This document shows, piece after piece, positions 50,982 through 60,827 of a stretch of 64,000 nt of DNA (positions are counted from its first letter, which is position 1; each line of letters begins with the position of its first letter). Position numbers and translations under genes: made by a program. Below the pieces are notes generated by a model. The model searched no databases, was not told the DNA's origin, and saw only the letters and a list, made by a program, of their open reading frames with translations. The DNA comes from Klebsiella aerogenes KCTC 2190 (lineage in GTDB: Bacteria; Pseudomonadota; Gammaproteobacteria; Enterobacterales; Enterobacteriaceae), in assembly GCF_000215745.1 (NCBI RefSeq), contig NC_015663.1, forward strand, positions 1,984,001-2,048,000. The letters are read 5' to 3'.

Positions 50982-51718
50982 AACTGACCCCAAACTTTTA
51001 CCGTGACCGCGTGTGCCTGAACGTACTGGCGGGCAGCAAAGACAACGCCCGTGAAATTTACGAGGCGGCGGAAGGTCACGTACTGGTCGGCGTGCTCTCC
51101 AAAAACTATCCGGACGTCGCCAGCGCGGTGGCCGATATGCGTGAATACGCGAAGCTGATTGATAACGCGCTCTCCGTCGGGCTGGGCGCAGGCGATCCAA
51201 ACCAGTCGGCGATGGTGAGCGAGATTTCTCGCCAGGTGCAGCCGCAGCACGTCAACCAGGTCTTCACCGGCGTGGCTACCAGCCGCGCGCTGCTCGGGCA
51301 GAATGAGACCGTGGTGAATGGCCTGGTCTCGCCGACCGGCACGCCGGGAATGGTGAAGATCTCAACCGGCCCGCTGAGCAGCGGCGCGGCGGATGGGATT
51401 GTTCCGCTGGAAACCGCCATCGCGCTGTTAAAAGATATGGGCGGCAGCTCAATCAAATACTTCCCGATGGGCGGCCTGAAGCACCGCGCCGAGTTTGAAG
51501 CCGTCGCCAAAGCCTGCGCCGCGCACGATTTCTGGCTGGAACCGACCGGCGGTATCGATCTGGAAAACTACAGCGAGATCCTGAAAATCGCGCTGGATGC
51601 CGGCGTGAGTAAAATCATCCCGCATATTTACAGCTCGATTATCGATAAAGCCAGCGGCAACACCCGCCCGGCCGATGTGCGCCAGTTGCTGGAGATGACC
51701 AAACAGTTAGTGAAGTAG
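50978..51718 (+). CDS. DgaF-type 2-dehydro-3-deoxy-phosphogluconate aldolase
   Basis: Class I TIM-barrel aldolase of 246 residues in the EF_0839/DgaF group. SSIKYFPMGGLKHR (Lys about 158) corresponds to the Schiff-base region (KFFPA) of KDPG aldolases, and WLEPTGGIDLENY is the C-terminal phosphate-binding loop. Expected reaction: cleavage of a 2-keto-3-deoxy-6-phosphosugar acid to pyruvate and glyceraldehyde 3-phosphate. Last gene of the tight operon, followed by a long hairpin. Confidence 0.9.
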   Translation: MKLTPNFYRDRVCLNVLAGSKDNAREIYEAAEGHVLVGVLSKNYPDVASAVADMREYAKLIDNALSVGLGAGDPNQSAMVSEISRQVQPQHVNQVFTGVATSRALLGQNETVVNGLVSPTGTPGMVKISTGPLSSGAADGIVPLETAIALLKDMGGSSIKYFPMGGLKHRAEFEAVAKACAAHDFWLEPTGGIDLENYSEILKIALDAGVSKIIPHIYSSIIDKASGNTRPADVRQLLEMTKQLVK

Positions 51719-51723
51719 TGCTC

Positions 51724-51754
51724 TTGCCCCTCACCCTCAAAGGGTGAGGGGCAA
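51724..51754 (+). terminator. Long perfect hairpin after the aldolase gene
   Basis: TTGCCCCTCACCCT-caa-AGGGTGAGGGGCAA: a 14-bp perfect stem with a 3-base loop, 5 bases after the stop. No U-tract follows, so it may allow partial read-through into the lactonase and regulator genes. Confidence 0.6.
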
Positions 51755-51784
51755 CTTATCCCACCGAACCATCAAGGAGTTACC

Positions 51785-52936
51785 ATGCCAACCGCTCGTC
51801 ACCTGCTTGTTGCTTCACTGTCTTTGCTTGCCGCCGGCGCCGCCGCGCAAACCCACTACGCCTGGATTGGTACCTATAATCCTAATGGCGAAGGTCTGTA
51901 TCGCTTTACCGTCGATGCCAAAACCGGCGCTCTGCGCGATAAGGCGCTGGTGAGTTCGTTGCCGAACGTCGCGCAGTTAACCGTATCGCGCGATGGCAAA
52001 ACGCTGTATGCCGCCAGTGAAGTCGAAAAAGGCGTGGTGCAGGCGTGGCGAATTGACAAGAACGGCGAGCTGACGGAACTCAACCAGGTTGCCTCCGGCG
52101 GCGCCGGGCCGGTGTATCTCTCCCTGACGCCGGATGGTAAATATCTGTTGGTGGCCAACTATGTTAGCGGCAGCACCGCCGTGCTACCGGTGAAAGAAGA
52201 TGGTAGCCTGGGCGAGGCGGTGGATGTGCATCAGGATGAAGGTCCGGCCGGCGCCGAACGTCCGGCGGCGGCCGTCGAGGGCAGCTTTGCCATTAGCGAT
52301 CACAATGGCCCTCACGCCCATATGATCGCCGCGGATCCCAGTGGGAAGTTTGTTTACTCCACCGATCTCGGGCTGGATCGGATCTATCAGTACCGGCTGG
52401 ATAGCGCCAGCGGTAAGCTGACGCCGAACGATCCGCCGTTTATCGCCGCCTCATCGCCGGGAGCCGGCCCGCGCCACTTCGTCTTTACGCCAAAGGGCGA
52501 CGGTCTGTGGCTGATTAACGAAGAAGCGTCGACGCTGACCTTCTATCATCTTGATAAGCAAAGCGGCCTGCTGCGCGAAGGCAAAACCGTCTCCGCGCTG
52601 CCGAAAGAGTATAAGGGTACCAGCTTTGCCGCGGGCCTGGTGTTGAGCAACGATGGCAAACAGCTATATGTCGCCAACCGCCTGCATAACAGCATTGCCC
52701 ACTTTAGCGTGCTGGCTGACGGCAGCCTGAGCCACCAGGAGGATATCTGGACGCGTGGGGATTACCCCCGTACGCTGACGCTGGATAATCAGGGGCAGTG
52801 GCTGTACGTCATGAACCAGCGTAGCGATAATATTACCCGTTTTAGCGTGGCGCCGAAGGATGGCAAATTAACCTTTGCCCCTGACTACACGCCGGTCGGT
52901 AGCCCATCGCAGATGGTGATATCCGCCCAACCCTGA
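51785..52936 (+). CDS. Exported beta-propeller lactonase (YbhE/Pgl-like)
   Basis: Seven-bladed beta-propeller of the 6-phosphogluconolactonase (COG2706) family, 383 residues, with a signal peptide (MPTARHLLVASLSLLAAGAAAQ, about 22 residues; key LLVASLSLLAAGAAA). Propeller repeats are visible as VSRDGKTLYAASE, LTPDGKYLLVANYVSGS, DPSGKFVYSTDLGLDRIYQY and LSNDGKQLYVANRLHNSI. Unlike cytosolic Pgl it should work in the periplasm, so it probably opens a sugar lactone before uptake. It sits between the catabolic operon and its probable regulator. AAGGAG precedes the ATG. Confidence 0.88.
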   Translation: MPTARHLLVASLSLLAAGAAAQTHYAWIGTYNPNGEGLYRFTVDAKTGALRDKALVSSLPNVAQLTVSRDGKTLYAASEVEKGVVQAWRIDKNGELTELNQVASGGAGPVYLSLTPDGKYLLVANYVSGSTAVLPVKEDGSLGEAVDVHQDEGPAGAERPAAAVEGSFAISDHNGPHAHMIAADPSGKFVYSTDLGLDRIYQYRLDSASGKLTPNDPPFIAASSPGAGPRHFVFTPKGDGLWLINEEASTLTFYHLDKQSGLLREGKTVSALPKEYKGTSFAAGLVLSNDGKQLYVANRLHNSIAHFSVLADGSLSHQEDIWTRGDYPRTLTLDNQGQWLYVMNQRSDNITRFSVAPKDGKLTFAPDYTPVGSPSQMVISAQP

Positions 52937-52958
52937 GCCGTAACAACAAGGAACTGAC

Positions 52959-54869
52959 ATGCGATTTCCCAACCAACGCTTAGCGCAACTCTTCACCCTG
53001 CTGCGAAATGAAACGCTGCCGCAGGATGAACTGGCGCAGCGGCTGTCGGTTTCTACCCGTACCGTGCGCGCCGATATCACCGCGCTGAATGCGCTGTTGG
53101 CGCAGTATGGCGCGCAGTTTACGCTCAACCGCGGTAGCGGCTATCAACTGAAAATTGACGATCGGTCGCGTTTTCAGGCGCTGGAGGAGACGGCGCCGAA
53201 GACGCAGCACGTGCCGCGTACCGCCCAGGAGCGCATCCACTTTTTGCTGGTGCGTTTCCTGACCTCGGCGTTCTCCATCAAGCTGGAAGATCTGGCCGAT
53301 GAGTGGTTCGTCAGCCGCGCCACGCTGCAAAATGATATGGTCGAGGTGCGCGAGCGCTTCCAGCGTTATCAGTTGACTCTTGAAACCCGCCCGCGCCACG
53401 GCATGAAGCTGTTCGGCAGCGAGGTATCGATTCGCGCCTGCCTGACCGATTTACTGTGGGAGCTGACGCTGCAGGGCGGCATGAATCCGCTGATTAGCGC
53501 CGAGGCGCTGGAAGCGGATGTTCCTGCGCAACTGGAACCGGTGCTGCAGGAGACGCTCACCCGGCATCATATTCGCCTCACCGATGTCGGCGAGCGCTTT
53601 ATCTGCCTGTACGGCGCGGTTGTGGTACGCCGCGTGAGTGAAGGCTACCCGCTGGCCGATTTTAGCGCCGAAGATGTGGCGCAAAACGTCCGCGACGCGG
53701 CGCGCGATTTGGCGGGAGAGCTACAGCGGTTGGCCGGAAAACCCTTCTCGCCCGCCGAGGAAGAGTGGCTGTGCGTGCATATCGCCGCCCGTCAGGTACA
53801 GGATGTCGATCCCGAAACCATCAGCGCCGACGATGACGAAGCGCTGGTCAATTACATTCTGCGTTACATCAACAGTCAGTATAACTACAACCTGCTGGAC
53901 GACGCCCAGTTGCACGCCGATCTGCTGACCCACATTAAAACCATGATCACCCGTGTGCGCTATCAGATAATGATCCCCAATCCGCTGCTCGATAACATCA
54001 AACAGCACTATCCGATGGCATGGGATATGACACTCGCCGCGGTATCGAGCTGGGGCAAATACACGCCTTATACCATCAGCGAAAACGAAATCGGCTTTCT
54101 GGTGCTGCATATTGGCGTCGGGCTGGAACGCCACTACAACATCGGCTACCAGCGCCAGCCGCACGTACTGCTGGTGTGCGATACCAGTAATGCGATGGTG
54201 CGGATGATCGAAGCGATCCTGCAGCGTAAATATCCGCAGTTGGCGATCGCCGCTACCATTTTCCAGCGTGAATATGAACAGCGGGAGGCGATCGATGAGG
54301 ATTTTGTTATCTCAACGGTACGGATCGGCGAAAAAGACAAACCGGTGGTGACCATCGCGCCGTTCCCCACCGATTACCAGTTAGATCAGATTGGCAAGCT
54401 GGTGCTGGTGGATCGCACCCGTCCGTGGATGTTGAATAAATACTTCGATGCCGCCCATTTCCGGGTGATCGATAAGCCGATAGATCAGCAAACGCTGTTC
54501 GCCGAGCTGTGTCAGCAGCTGCAGCAGGAAGGCTTCGTCGATGCGGAGTTTCATGATTCGGTGGTCGAGCGTGAAGCGATTGTCAGCACCATGCTGGGCG
54601 ACGGTATTGCGCTGCCGCACGCCCTCGGCCTGTTAGCGAAAAAGACGGTGGTCTATACCGTGATCGCCCCGCAGGGTATCGCCTGGGGCGACGAAACCGC
54701 CCATATCATCTTCCTGCTCGCTATCAGCAAGAGCGAGTATGAAGAGGCAATGGCGATCTACGATATTTTCGTGACTTTCCTGCGCGAGCGCGCCATGAGC
54801 CGCCTTGCCGCGACCCGTAGCTTCGATGAGTTTAAAACGGTAGCCATGGAGTGCGTCAGCCGGTTTTGA
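52959..54869 (+). CDS. PRD/EIIB/EIIA-type transcriptional regulator
   Basis: Large PTS-controlled regulator of 636 residues. Order: N-terminal HTH_11 (LAQRLSVSTRTVRADITALN, about 25-44; key STRTVRADI), a second helix-turn-helix about 108-130, two PRDs (about 190-290 with His274; 295-395 with His319 and His384), an EIIB-like domain (about 401-490, HVLLVCDTSNAM with Cys407) and a C-terminal EIIA domain (about 500-636, GIALPHALG with His554). The HTH start instead of an RNA-binding CAT domain marks it as a DNA-binding activator of the MtlR/LicR class, not an antiterminator. Probably controls the preceding operon. Convergent with nrdG. Confidence 0.9.
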   Translation: MRFPNQRLAQLFTLLRNETLPQDELAQRLSVSTRTVRADITALNALLAQYGAQFTLNRGSGYQLKIDDRSRFQALEETAPKTQHVPRTAQERIHFLLVRFLTSAFSIKLEDLADEWFVSRATLQNDMVEVRERFQRYQLTLETRPRHGMKLFGSEVSIRACLTDLLWELTLQGGMNPLISAEALEADVPAQLEPVLQETLTRHHIRLTDVGERFICLYGAVVVRRVSEGYPLADFSAEDVAQNVRDAARDLAGELQRLAGKPFSPAEEEWLCVHIAARQVQDVDPETISADDDEALVNYILRYINSQYNYNLLDDAQLHADLLTHIKTMITRVRYQIMIPNPLLDNIKQHYPMAWDMTLAAVSSWGKYTPYTISENEIGFLVLHIGVGLERHYNIGYQRQPHVLLVCDTSNAMVRMIEAILQRKYPQLAIAATIFQREYEQREAIDEDFVISTVRIGEKDKPVVTIAPFPTDYQLDQIGKLVLVDRTRPWMLNKYFDAAHFRVIDKPIDQQTLFAELCQQLQQEGFVDAEFHDSVVEREAIVSTMLGDGIALPHALGLLAKKTVVYTVIAPQGIAWGDETAHIIFLLAISKSEYEEAMAIYDIFVTFLRERAMSRLAATRSFDEFKTVAMECVSRF

Positions 54870-54888
54870 GAGGCTGACGGAGAGGGGA

Positions 54889-55353
54889 TTAACGCAAATG
54901 ATGCACGACCTGGTTGCTGCTGCCGCGCCAGATAAGCGCCGGGTCTTTTAAATCCTGCACAAACTTACCGTCGACCAGCACGTTAATCAGGTTCACGACT
55001 TCCATCTGCCCGGCGTTCAGTTCGTCAATCTTATAGCCCGTCCAGACCCAGATATCTTTACCGGGGCATTCGGCGCGTACGCGCTGAACCAGATTGAGGA
55101 TCTCCGCGACGTTTTGCGGATGCAGCGGATCGCCGCCGGAGAGTGAAAGCCCCTGGCGTTTGATGCGGGTATCGTTGAGGTCGGCGATGATGCGGTCGGC
55201 CATCCCGGTTGTGAACGGCATACCGGAATTTACCCGCCAGGTGCTTTTGTTGTAGCAGCCGGGGCATTCGTGGACGCAGCCGGAGACAAACAGGGTGCAG
55301 CGGGTGCCGGGGCCGTTGACGATGTCGACGGGGTAATACTGGTGATAATTCAT
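54889..55353 (-). CDS. nrdG: NrdG, anaerobic ribonucleotide reductase activase
   Basis: Radical-SAM enzyme that installs the glycyl radical on NrdD. The 154-residue protein has the cluster motif CVHECPGC (Cys26, Cys30, Cys33) and the SAM-binding LSLSGGDPLHP. Matches E. coli NrdG (154 residues). Downstream of nrdD on the same strand with a 242-bp gap containing structured repeats. Confidence 0.97.
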   Translation of the reverse strand: MNYHQYYPVDIVNGPGTRCTLFVSGCVHECPGCYNKSTWRVNSGMPFTTGMADRIIADLNDTRIKRQGLSLSGGDPLHPQNVAEILNLVQRVRAECPGKDIWVWTGYKIDELNAGQMEVVNLINVLVDGKFVQDLKDPALIWRGSSNQVVHHLR

Positions 55354-55403
55354 TGTTTCCTCTTCTCATTTGCCGCTGCAGCGTCGTTGGCTGCGCTCGC
55401 TCG

Positions 55404-55435
55404 CCCGGGTCACTTACTCCAGTAAGCTCCCCGGG
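55404..55435. repeat. Interrupted palindrome between nrdD and nrdG
   Basis: CCCGGG-tca-CTTACT-cc-AGTAAG-ctc-CCCGGG: two nested 6-bp stems with a 3x3 internal loop and a 2-base loop. It sits in a stretch (about 55365-55490) that looks like a dispersed structured repeat I have seen in other enterobacterial intergenic regions; its function is unknown. Confidence 0.7.
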
Positions 55436-55547
55436 ACTTACTCGTTTGCCGCCTTGCTCTGACGTTAATTGCTTTGCGAAAACGAAGGAGTGCGGCCATT
55501 TCCCGGCGTCGCTGAGCTCGGCCGGGCTACGACAGTGGCAGTGGTAG

Positions 55548-55579
55548 CCCGGATAAGGCGCTGCGCGCCGCTATCCGGG
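55548..55579. repeat. REP-like element downstream of nrdD
   Basis: CCCGGATAAGGCG...CGCCGCTATCCGGG, 16 bases past the nrdD stop; a single REP-like stem in the nrdD-nrdG gap. Confidence 0.8.
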
Positions 55580-55595
55580 AAAAGCGCATTGATCT

Positions 55596-57734
<2,139 letters not shown>

Positions 57735-58091
57735 GATCACTCCATATATAGAACAGGTTATCCACAGAGGCGGAAGGTCTCCCAAAAGCGCGCCACGCTA
57801 CGACTAGCGGCGTTTGCCTTCGGATCCGGCCCTTTTTATCCACATCTCATCACCGCCCAACAACGACAAGATATGGTGACATAATAGACGATTAATACAA
57901 TATGTAGGGCCGAGGCGCATTTTAAGTTCTATATGTAGTGATTTGCATCAAAGATGTTTGCGATTTTATTGACCCAGAACAAGGTAAAAAGGTGAGAGTA
58001 CGGATGATGGGCGCTAGCGTGAAATGTAAATTTAGGCGCTTAAAATATAAGCAAAAATTGGGCCCGATCGTGAAGGGAACGGGCAGAATAT
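57735..58091 (-). promoter_or_regulatory. nrdD upstream region: NrdR boxes and FNR-like site
   Basis: 357 bp without a gene. Two NrdR-box-like elements, CAATATGTAG (57898-57907) and CTATATGTAG (57929-57938), share 8 of 10 bases and are exactly 31 bp (three helical turns) apart, the spacing typical of paired NrdR boxes. GTGAT-ttgc-ATCAA (57938-57951) is an FNR-like site with one mismatch to TTGAT-N4-ATCAA. Both controls are known for nrdDG in E. coli. Near 58062-58084 a short GCCCG/CGGGC stem with AATTTTTGC on the minus strand may terminate the RpiR-type gene, weakly supported. Confidence 0.6.
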
Positions 58092-58835
58092 TCAGGCAAT
58101 CAATGTATCGTTAAGCAGATCGACAAGCAGCAGCAGGGCGTAGCGGGCATGCTGCGGGTTGACGGGCAGGGGAAGCACGGCGCTGGCCATATCCGCCAGC
58201 GCGTGCTGTTCCGGGGTCAGAGCGATAATCGTCACCCCTTGCGTACGCGCCTGCAGCGTCGCGCTTTGTAATACGGCATTGGCATCGGCGGTGGCCAGCA
58301 CCAGCAGCAGGTGATCGTCATTAAGGGTACTGGCAGTCATTCGCATCAGCGCCGAATCCTGGCAGAGATTAATCGCGATACCGGATGGCAGCAACTGGTG
58401 CTGAAGCAGCGCCGCCAGCGCCACGTCCTGGGCGCCGAGGGCGAAGCAATGCACCGCGCGGGCGCTCAGCAGGCGCGATTTGCACTTCTCCACCGCCGCT
58501 TCGGCGGTGTGGCCGAGCTGACGGGTTAGCGTATCGCCGAGGCTGCTAAGTTTGTCGCGCCAGGCGACGGGCAGGGCGGCGCTATCCGGCGTGAGCCAGC
58601 TGGCGCGCCGTTCGCTGGCCTGCGCCAGCTGTTTGCGTAAATCACGAATATCATCACAGCCCACTGAACGGGCGAAGCGGGTGATGGTGGCCGGGCTGAC
58701 CCCCGCGCTGGCGGCCAGTTCGTCAATCGAGGCGCTGGCGGTAAAGCTAAGATTTTCCAGAATAAAGGCGGCGACGCGCGACTCCTGAGCGCTAAAGCGG
58801 ACCAATCCGTCCTGTAGTTGACCTACGATATCCAT
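58092..58835 (-). CDS. MurR/RpiR-family transcriptional regulator
   Basis: Repressor-type regulator of 247 residues: N-terminal HTH_6 domain (IDELAASAGVSPATITRFARSVGC, about 38-61; key SPATITRFARSVG) and a C-terminal SIS sugar-phosphate sensor domain (VHCFALGAQDVALAALLQHQL, ALMRMTASTLNDDHLLLVLA; key FALGAQDVA). Divergent from the PTS IIB gene; two matching 15-bp palindromes lie in the shared gap, so it most likely represses the PTS/GH4 operon and itself until a phospho-disaccharide binds. Confidence 0.9.
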   Translation of the reverse strand: MDIVGQLQDGLVRFSAQESRVAAFILENLSFTASASIDELAASAGVSPATITRFARSVGCDDIRDLRKQLAQASERRASWLTPDSAALPVAWRDKLSSLGDTLTRQLGHTAEAAVEKCKSRLLSARAVHCFALGAQDVALAALLQHQLLPSGIAINLCQDSALMRMTASTLNDDHLLLVLATADANAVLQSATLQARTQGVTIIALTPEQHALADMASAVLPLPVNPQHARYALLLLVDLLNDTLIA

Positions 58836-58865
58836 CCTGATGTTCCCTTTGGCAGTACCCGGAAT

Positions 58866-58880
58866 TGAAAATATTTTTCA
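58866..58880. promoter_or_regulatory. Palindrome, probable RpiR-type operator (proximal to the regulator)
   Basis: TGAAAATATTTTTCA, a 15-bp palindrome with one mismatched pair, 31 bp upstream of the regulator start. 13 of 15 bases are the same as in the second site at 58996-59010. Confidence 0.65.
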
Positions 58881-58995
58881 CTTAGTGAATAGCCGTTTTT
58901 ATAGCATCTGCGCAGAATATTTCCTATGTCTGGCATCGATGTTTCGCAATGGCATGAGGAAATAATGCGCAAAAATTGAGCCTCGATCACATCGG

Positions 58996-59010
58996 TGAAA
59001 ATTATTTTCA
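58996..59010. promoter_or_regulatory. Palindrome, probable RpiR-type operator (proximal to the PTS operon)
   Basis: TGAAAATTATTTTCA, a perfect 15-bp palindrome 87 bp before the PTS IIB start. Its centre is 130 bp from that of the sister site, which would allow looping across the divergent promoters. Confidence 0.7.
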
Positions 59011-59096
59011 TATAGCCTTCACTATCACACAATATTAACAATATAGTCGCATAGGTCGTGAAGGCTGAAGCGATAAACACGCAAAGGGGAAGCGCA

Positions 59097-59405
59097 ATGC
59101 CACGAATCGTACTCTGTTGTGCCGCAGGCATGTCGACCAGCATGCTGGTGAACAAAATGAAAGCGGAAGCCCAGCAGCGCGCTCTGGCGCTGGAAATCTA
59201 TGCCGTAGCGGTGGCGGAATTTGAACGCGAACTGCCGAACGCCGACGTCATCCTGCTCGGGCCGCAGGTCAAATACGAAGCCGGCCGCCTGACCGCGCTG
59301 GCGGCGCCGCAGGGTAAAGCGGTGGCGGTGATTGATATGGCCGACTACGGCATGATGCGCGGCGCAGCGGTGCTGGATAAAGCGCTGGCCCTGCTCGAAC
59401 GCTAA
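59097..59405 (+). CDS. PTS EIIB, lactose/cellobiose type
   Basis: Cytosolic EIIB of 102 residues, ChbB/CelA type: IVLCCAAGMSTSMLVNKMK with the phosphorylated Cys at residue 7 or 8 (the family Cys is the one starting CAAGMSTS), then VILLGPQVKYE and VAVIDMADYGMMRGAAVLDKAL. The start at 59097 is chosen for the AAAGGGGAAGCGCA upstream. First gene of a three-gene operon with GH4 and EIIC; no EIIA gene is adjacent. Confidence 0.93.
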   Translation: MPRIVLCCAAGMSTSMLVNKMKAEAQQRALALEIYAVAVAEFERELPNADVILLGPQVKYEAGRLTALAAPQGKAVAVIDMADYGMMRGAAVLDKALALLER

Positions 59406-59494
59406 TTTTCTAATCCCATTTTTATCACCCTCACGTGCGGTCCTGGCGATCGCGCGCGGCGATCTGCATGCCGAAAATGCGAATAGAGGTCACT

Positions 59495-60802
59495 ATGCAA
59501 GCACTGAAAATCGCCGTTATCGGCGGCGGCAGCAGCTACACGCCGGAGCTTATTGAAGGGATTATCGTTCGTTATGAACAGCTTCCGGTCACCGAACTGG
59601 CGCTGGTGGATGTCGAATCCGGCAGGGAAAAGGTTGAGATCATTGCCGCGCTGACCCGGCGGATGTTGAAACATAAAGGGCTGGATCAGGTGGCGGTCAG
59701 CGTCCACTTTACGCTCGATGAGGCGATCCGCGGCGCCAGCTTTGTGCTGACGCAGCTACGCGTCGGGCAACTGGCGGCGCGCGCCGCGGATGAACGGCTG
59801 GGTCTCAAATATCATCTATTGGGCCAGGAGACCACCGGCGTCGGCGGGTTCGCCAAGGCGCTACGGACGATCCCGGTGATCCTCGAAGTTGCGCGCAAAG
59901 TGGAACAGCTGGCGCCGGAAGCGTTCATTCTTAACTTTACCAACCCGGCGGGGATCGTCACCGAGGCGGTCAGCCGCTACAGCACGGCGAAGATCATCGG
60001 CCTGTGCAACGTGCCGATCAACATGCAGCACATGATCGTCGGGATGTTAGGCGCGCAGGAGTCCGAAGTGAAATTGCGCTTTGCCGGGCTCAACCATATG
60101 GTCTGGGTGCATAAGGTGCTACAGGGGCGCGAGGATGTCACCGGCAAAGTGATCGATATGCTCTGCGACGGTAAGGCACTGTCGATGAACAACATTAAAG
60201 AACTGCCGTGGCCGGCGGAATTCCTCCGCGCGCTGAAGGCGATTCCGTGCCCTTATCATCGTTATTTCTGGCTGACGCCGGCGATGCTGGCGGAAGAGAT
60301 CGCCGCAGCGAAAACCAAAGGCACCCGCGCCGAGCAGGTGATGAAGGTCGAGCAGGAGCTGTTTGCGCTGTACGCCGACCCGCAGCTGGAAGAAAAACCA
60401 GAGCAGCTGAGCTTTCGCGGCGGCGCTTACTACTCGGAAGTGGCCGTTGAACTTATCAATGCGATTCACAACAACCTGGGCGCGGAGATGGTGGTAAACA
60501 CCCGCAACAACGGCGCGATTCACGGCCTGGATGATGATGCGGTGGTGGAAACCAACAGCATTATTGATGCGCAAGGGGCACGGCCGCTGGCGTTCGGCCC
60601 GCTGCCGCCGGCGATGAACGGCCTGACGCAGCAGGTGAAGGCCTTTGAAAGGCTGACGATTGAAGCCGCGGTACACGGCTGCCGCGAGAGCGCGCTGTTG
60701 GCGCTGGTGGCTAACCCGTTGGTCGGTAACGTCACCGATGCCCAGGCGCTGCTGGATGAAGTATTAACGATAAACCGTCAATGGCTGACGCAATTTAACT
60801 GA
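59495..60802 (+). CDS. Glycoside hydrolase family 4, probable 6-phospho-beta-glucosidase
   Basis: NAD- and metal-dependent phospho-glycosidase of 435 residues, ChbF/LicH type. The NAD-binding Rossmann start is [18 protein letters not shown] (5-22); [13 protein letters not shown] and the metal ligands in [11 protein letters not shown] and [10 protein letters not shown] (Cys and His, about 169 and 199) are present. It should cleave the phosphorylated disaccharide delivered by the PTS. The frame is open from 59435; AGAGGT before the ATG at 59495 decides the start. The exact sugar (cellobiose, chitobiose or another beta-glucoside) cannot be told. Confidence 0.92.
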   Translation: MQALKIAVIGGGSSYTPELIEGIIVRYEQLPVTELALVDVESGREKVEIIAALTRRMLKHKGLDQVAVSVHFTLDEAIRGASFVLTQLRVGQLAARAADERLGLKYHLLGQETTGVGGFAKALRTIPVILEVARKVEQLAPEAFILNFTNPAGIVTEAVSRYSTAKIIGLCNVPINMQHMIVGMLGAQESEVKLRFAGLNHMVWVHKVLQGREDVTGKVIDMLCDGKALSMNNIKELPWPAEFLRALKAIPCPYHRYFWLTPAMLAEEIAAAKTKGTRAEQVMKVEQELFALYADPQLEEKPEQLSFRGGAYYSEVAVELINAIHNNLGAEMVVNTRNNGAIHGLDDDAVVETNSIIDAQGARPLAFGPLPPAMNGLTQQVKAFERLTIEAAVHGCRESALLALVANPLVGNVTDAQALLDEVLTINRQWLTQFN

Positions 60803-60827
60803 CCGCTATTTCCCTCGGGAGCACACC

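Noticed and set aside
51724..51754. Hairpin considered as a BglG-type antiterminator target
   Set aside because: The neighbouring regulator has a DNA-binding HTH start and no CAT RNA-binding domain, and no overlapping anti-hairpin or U-tract is visible.
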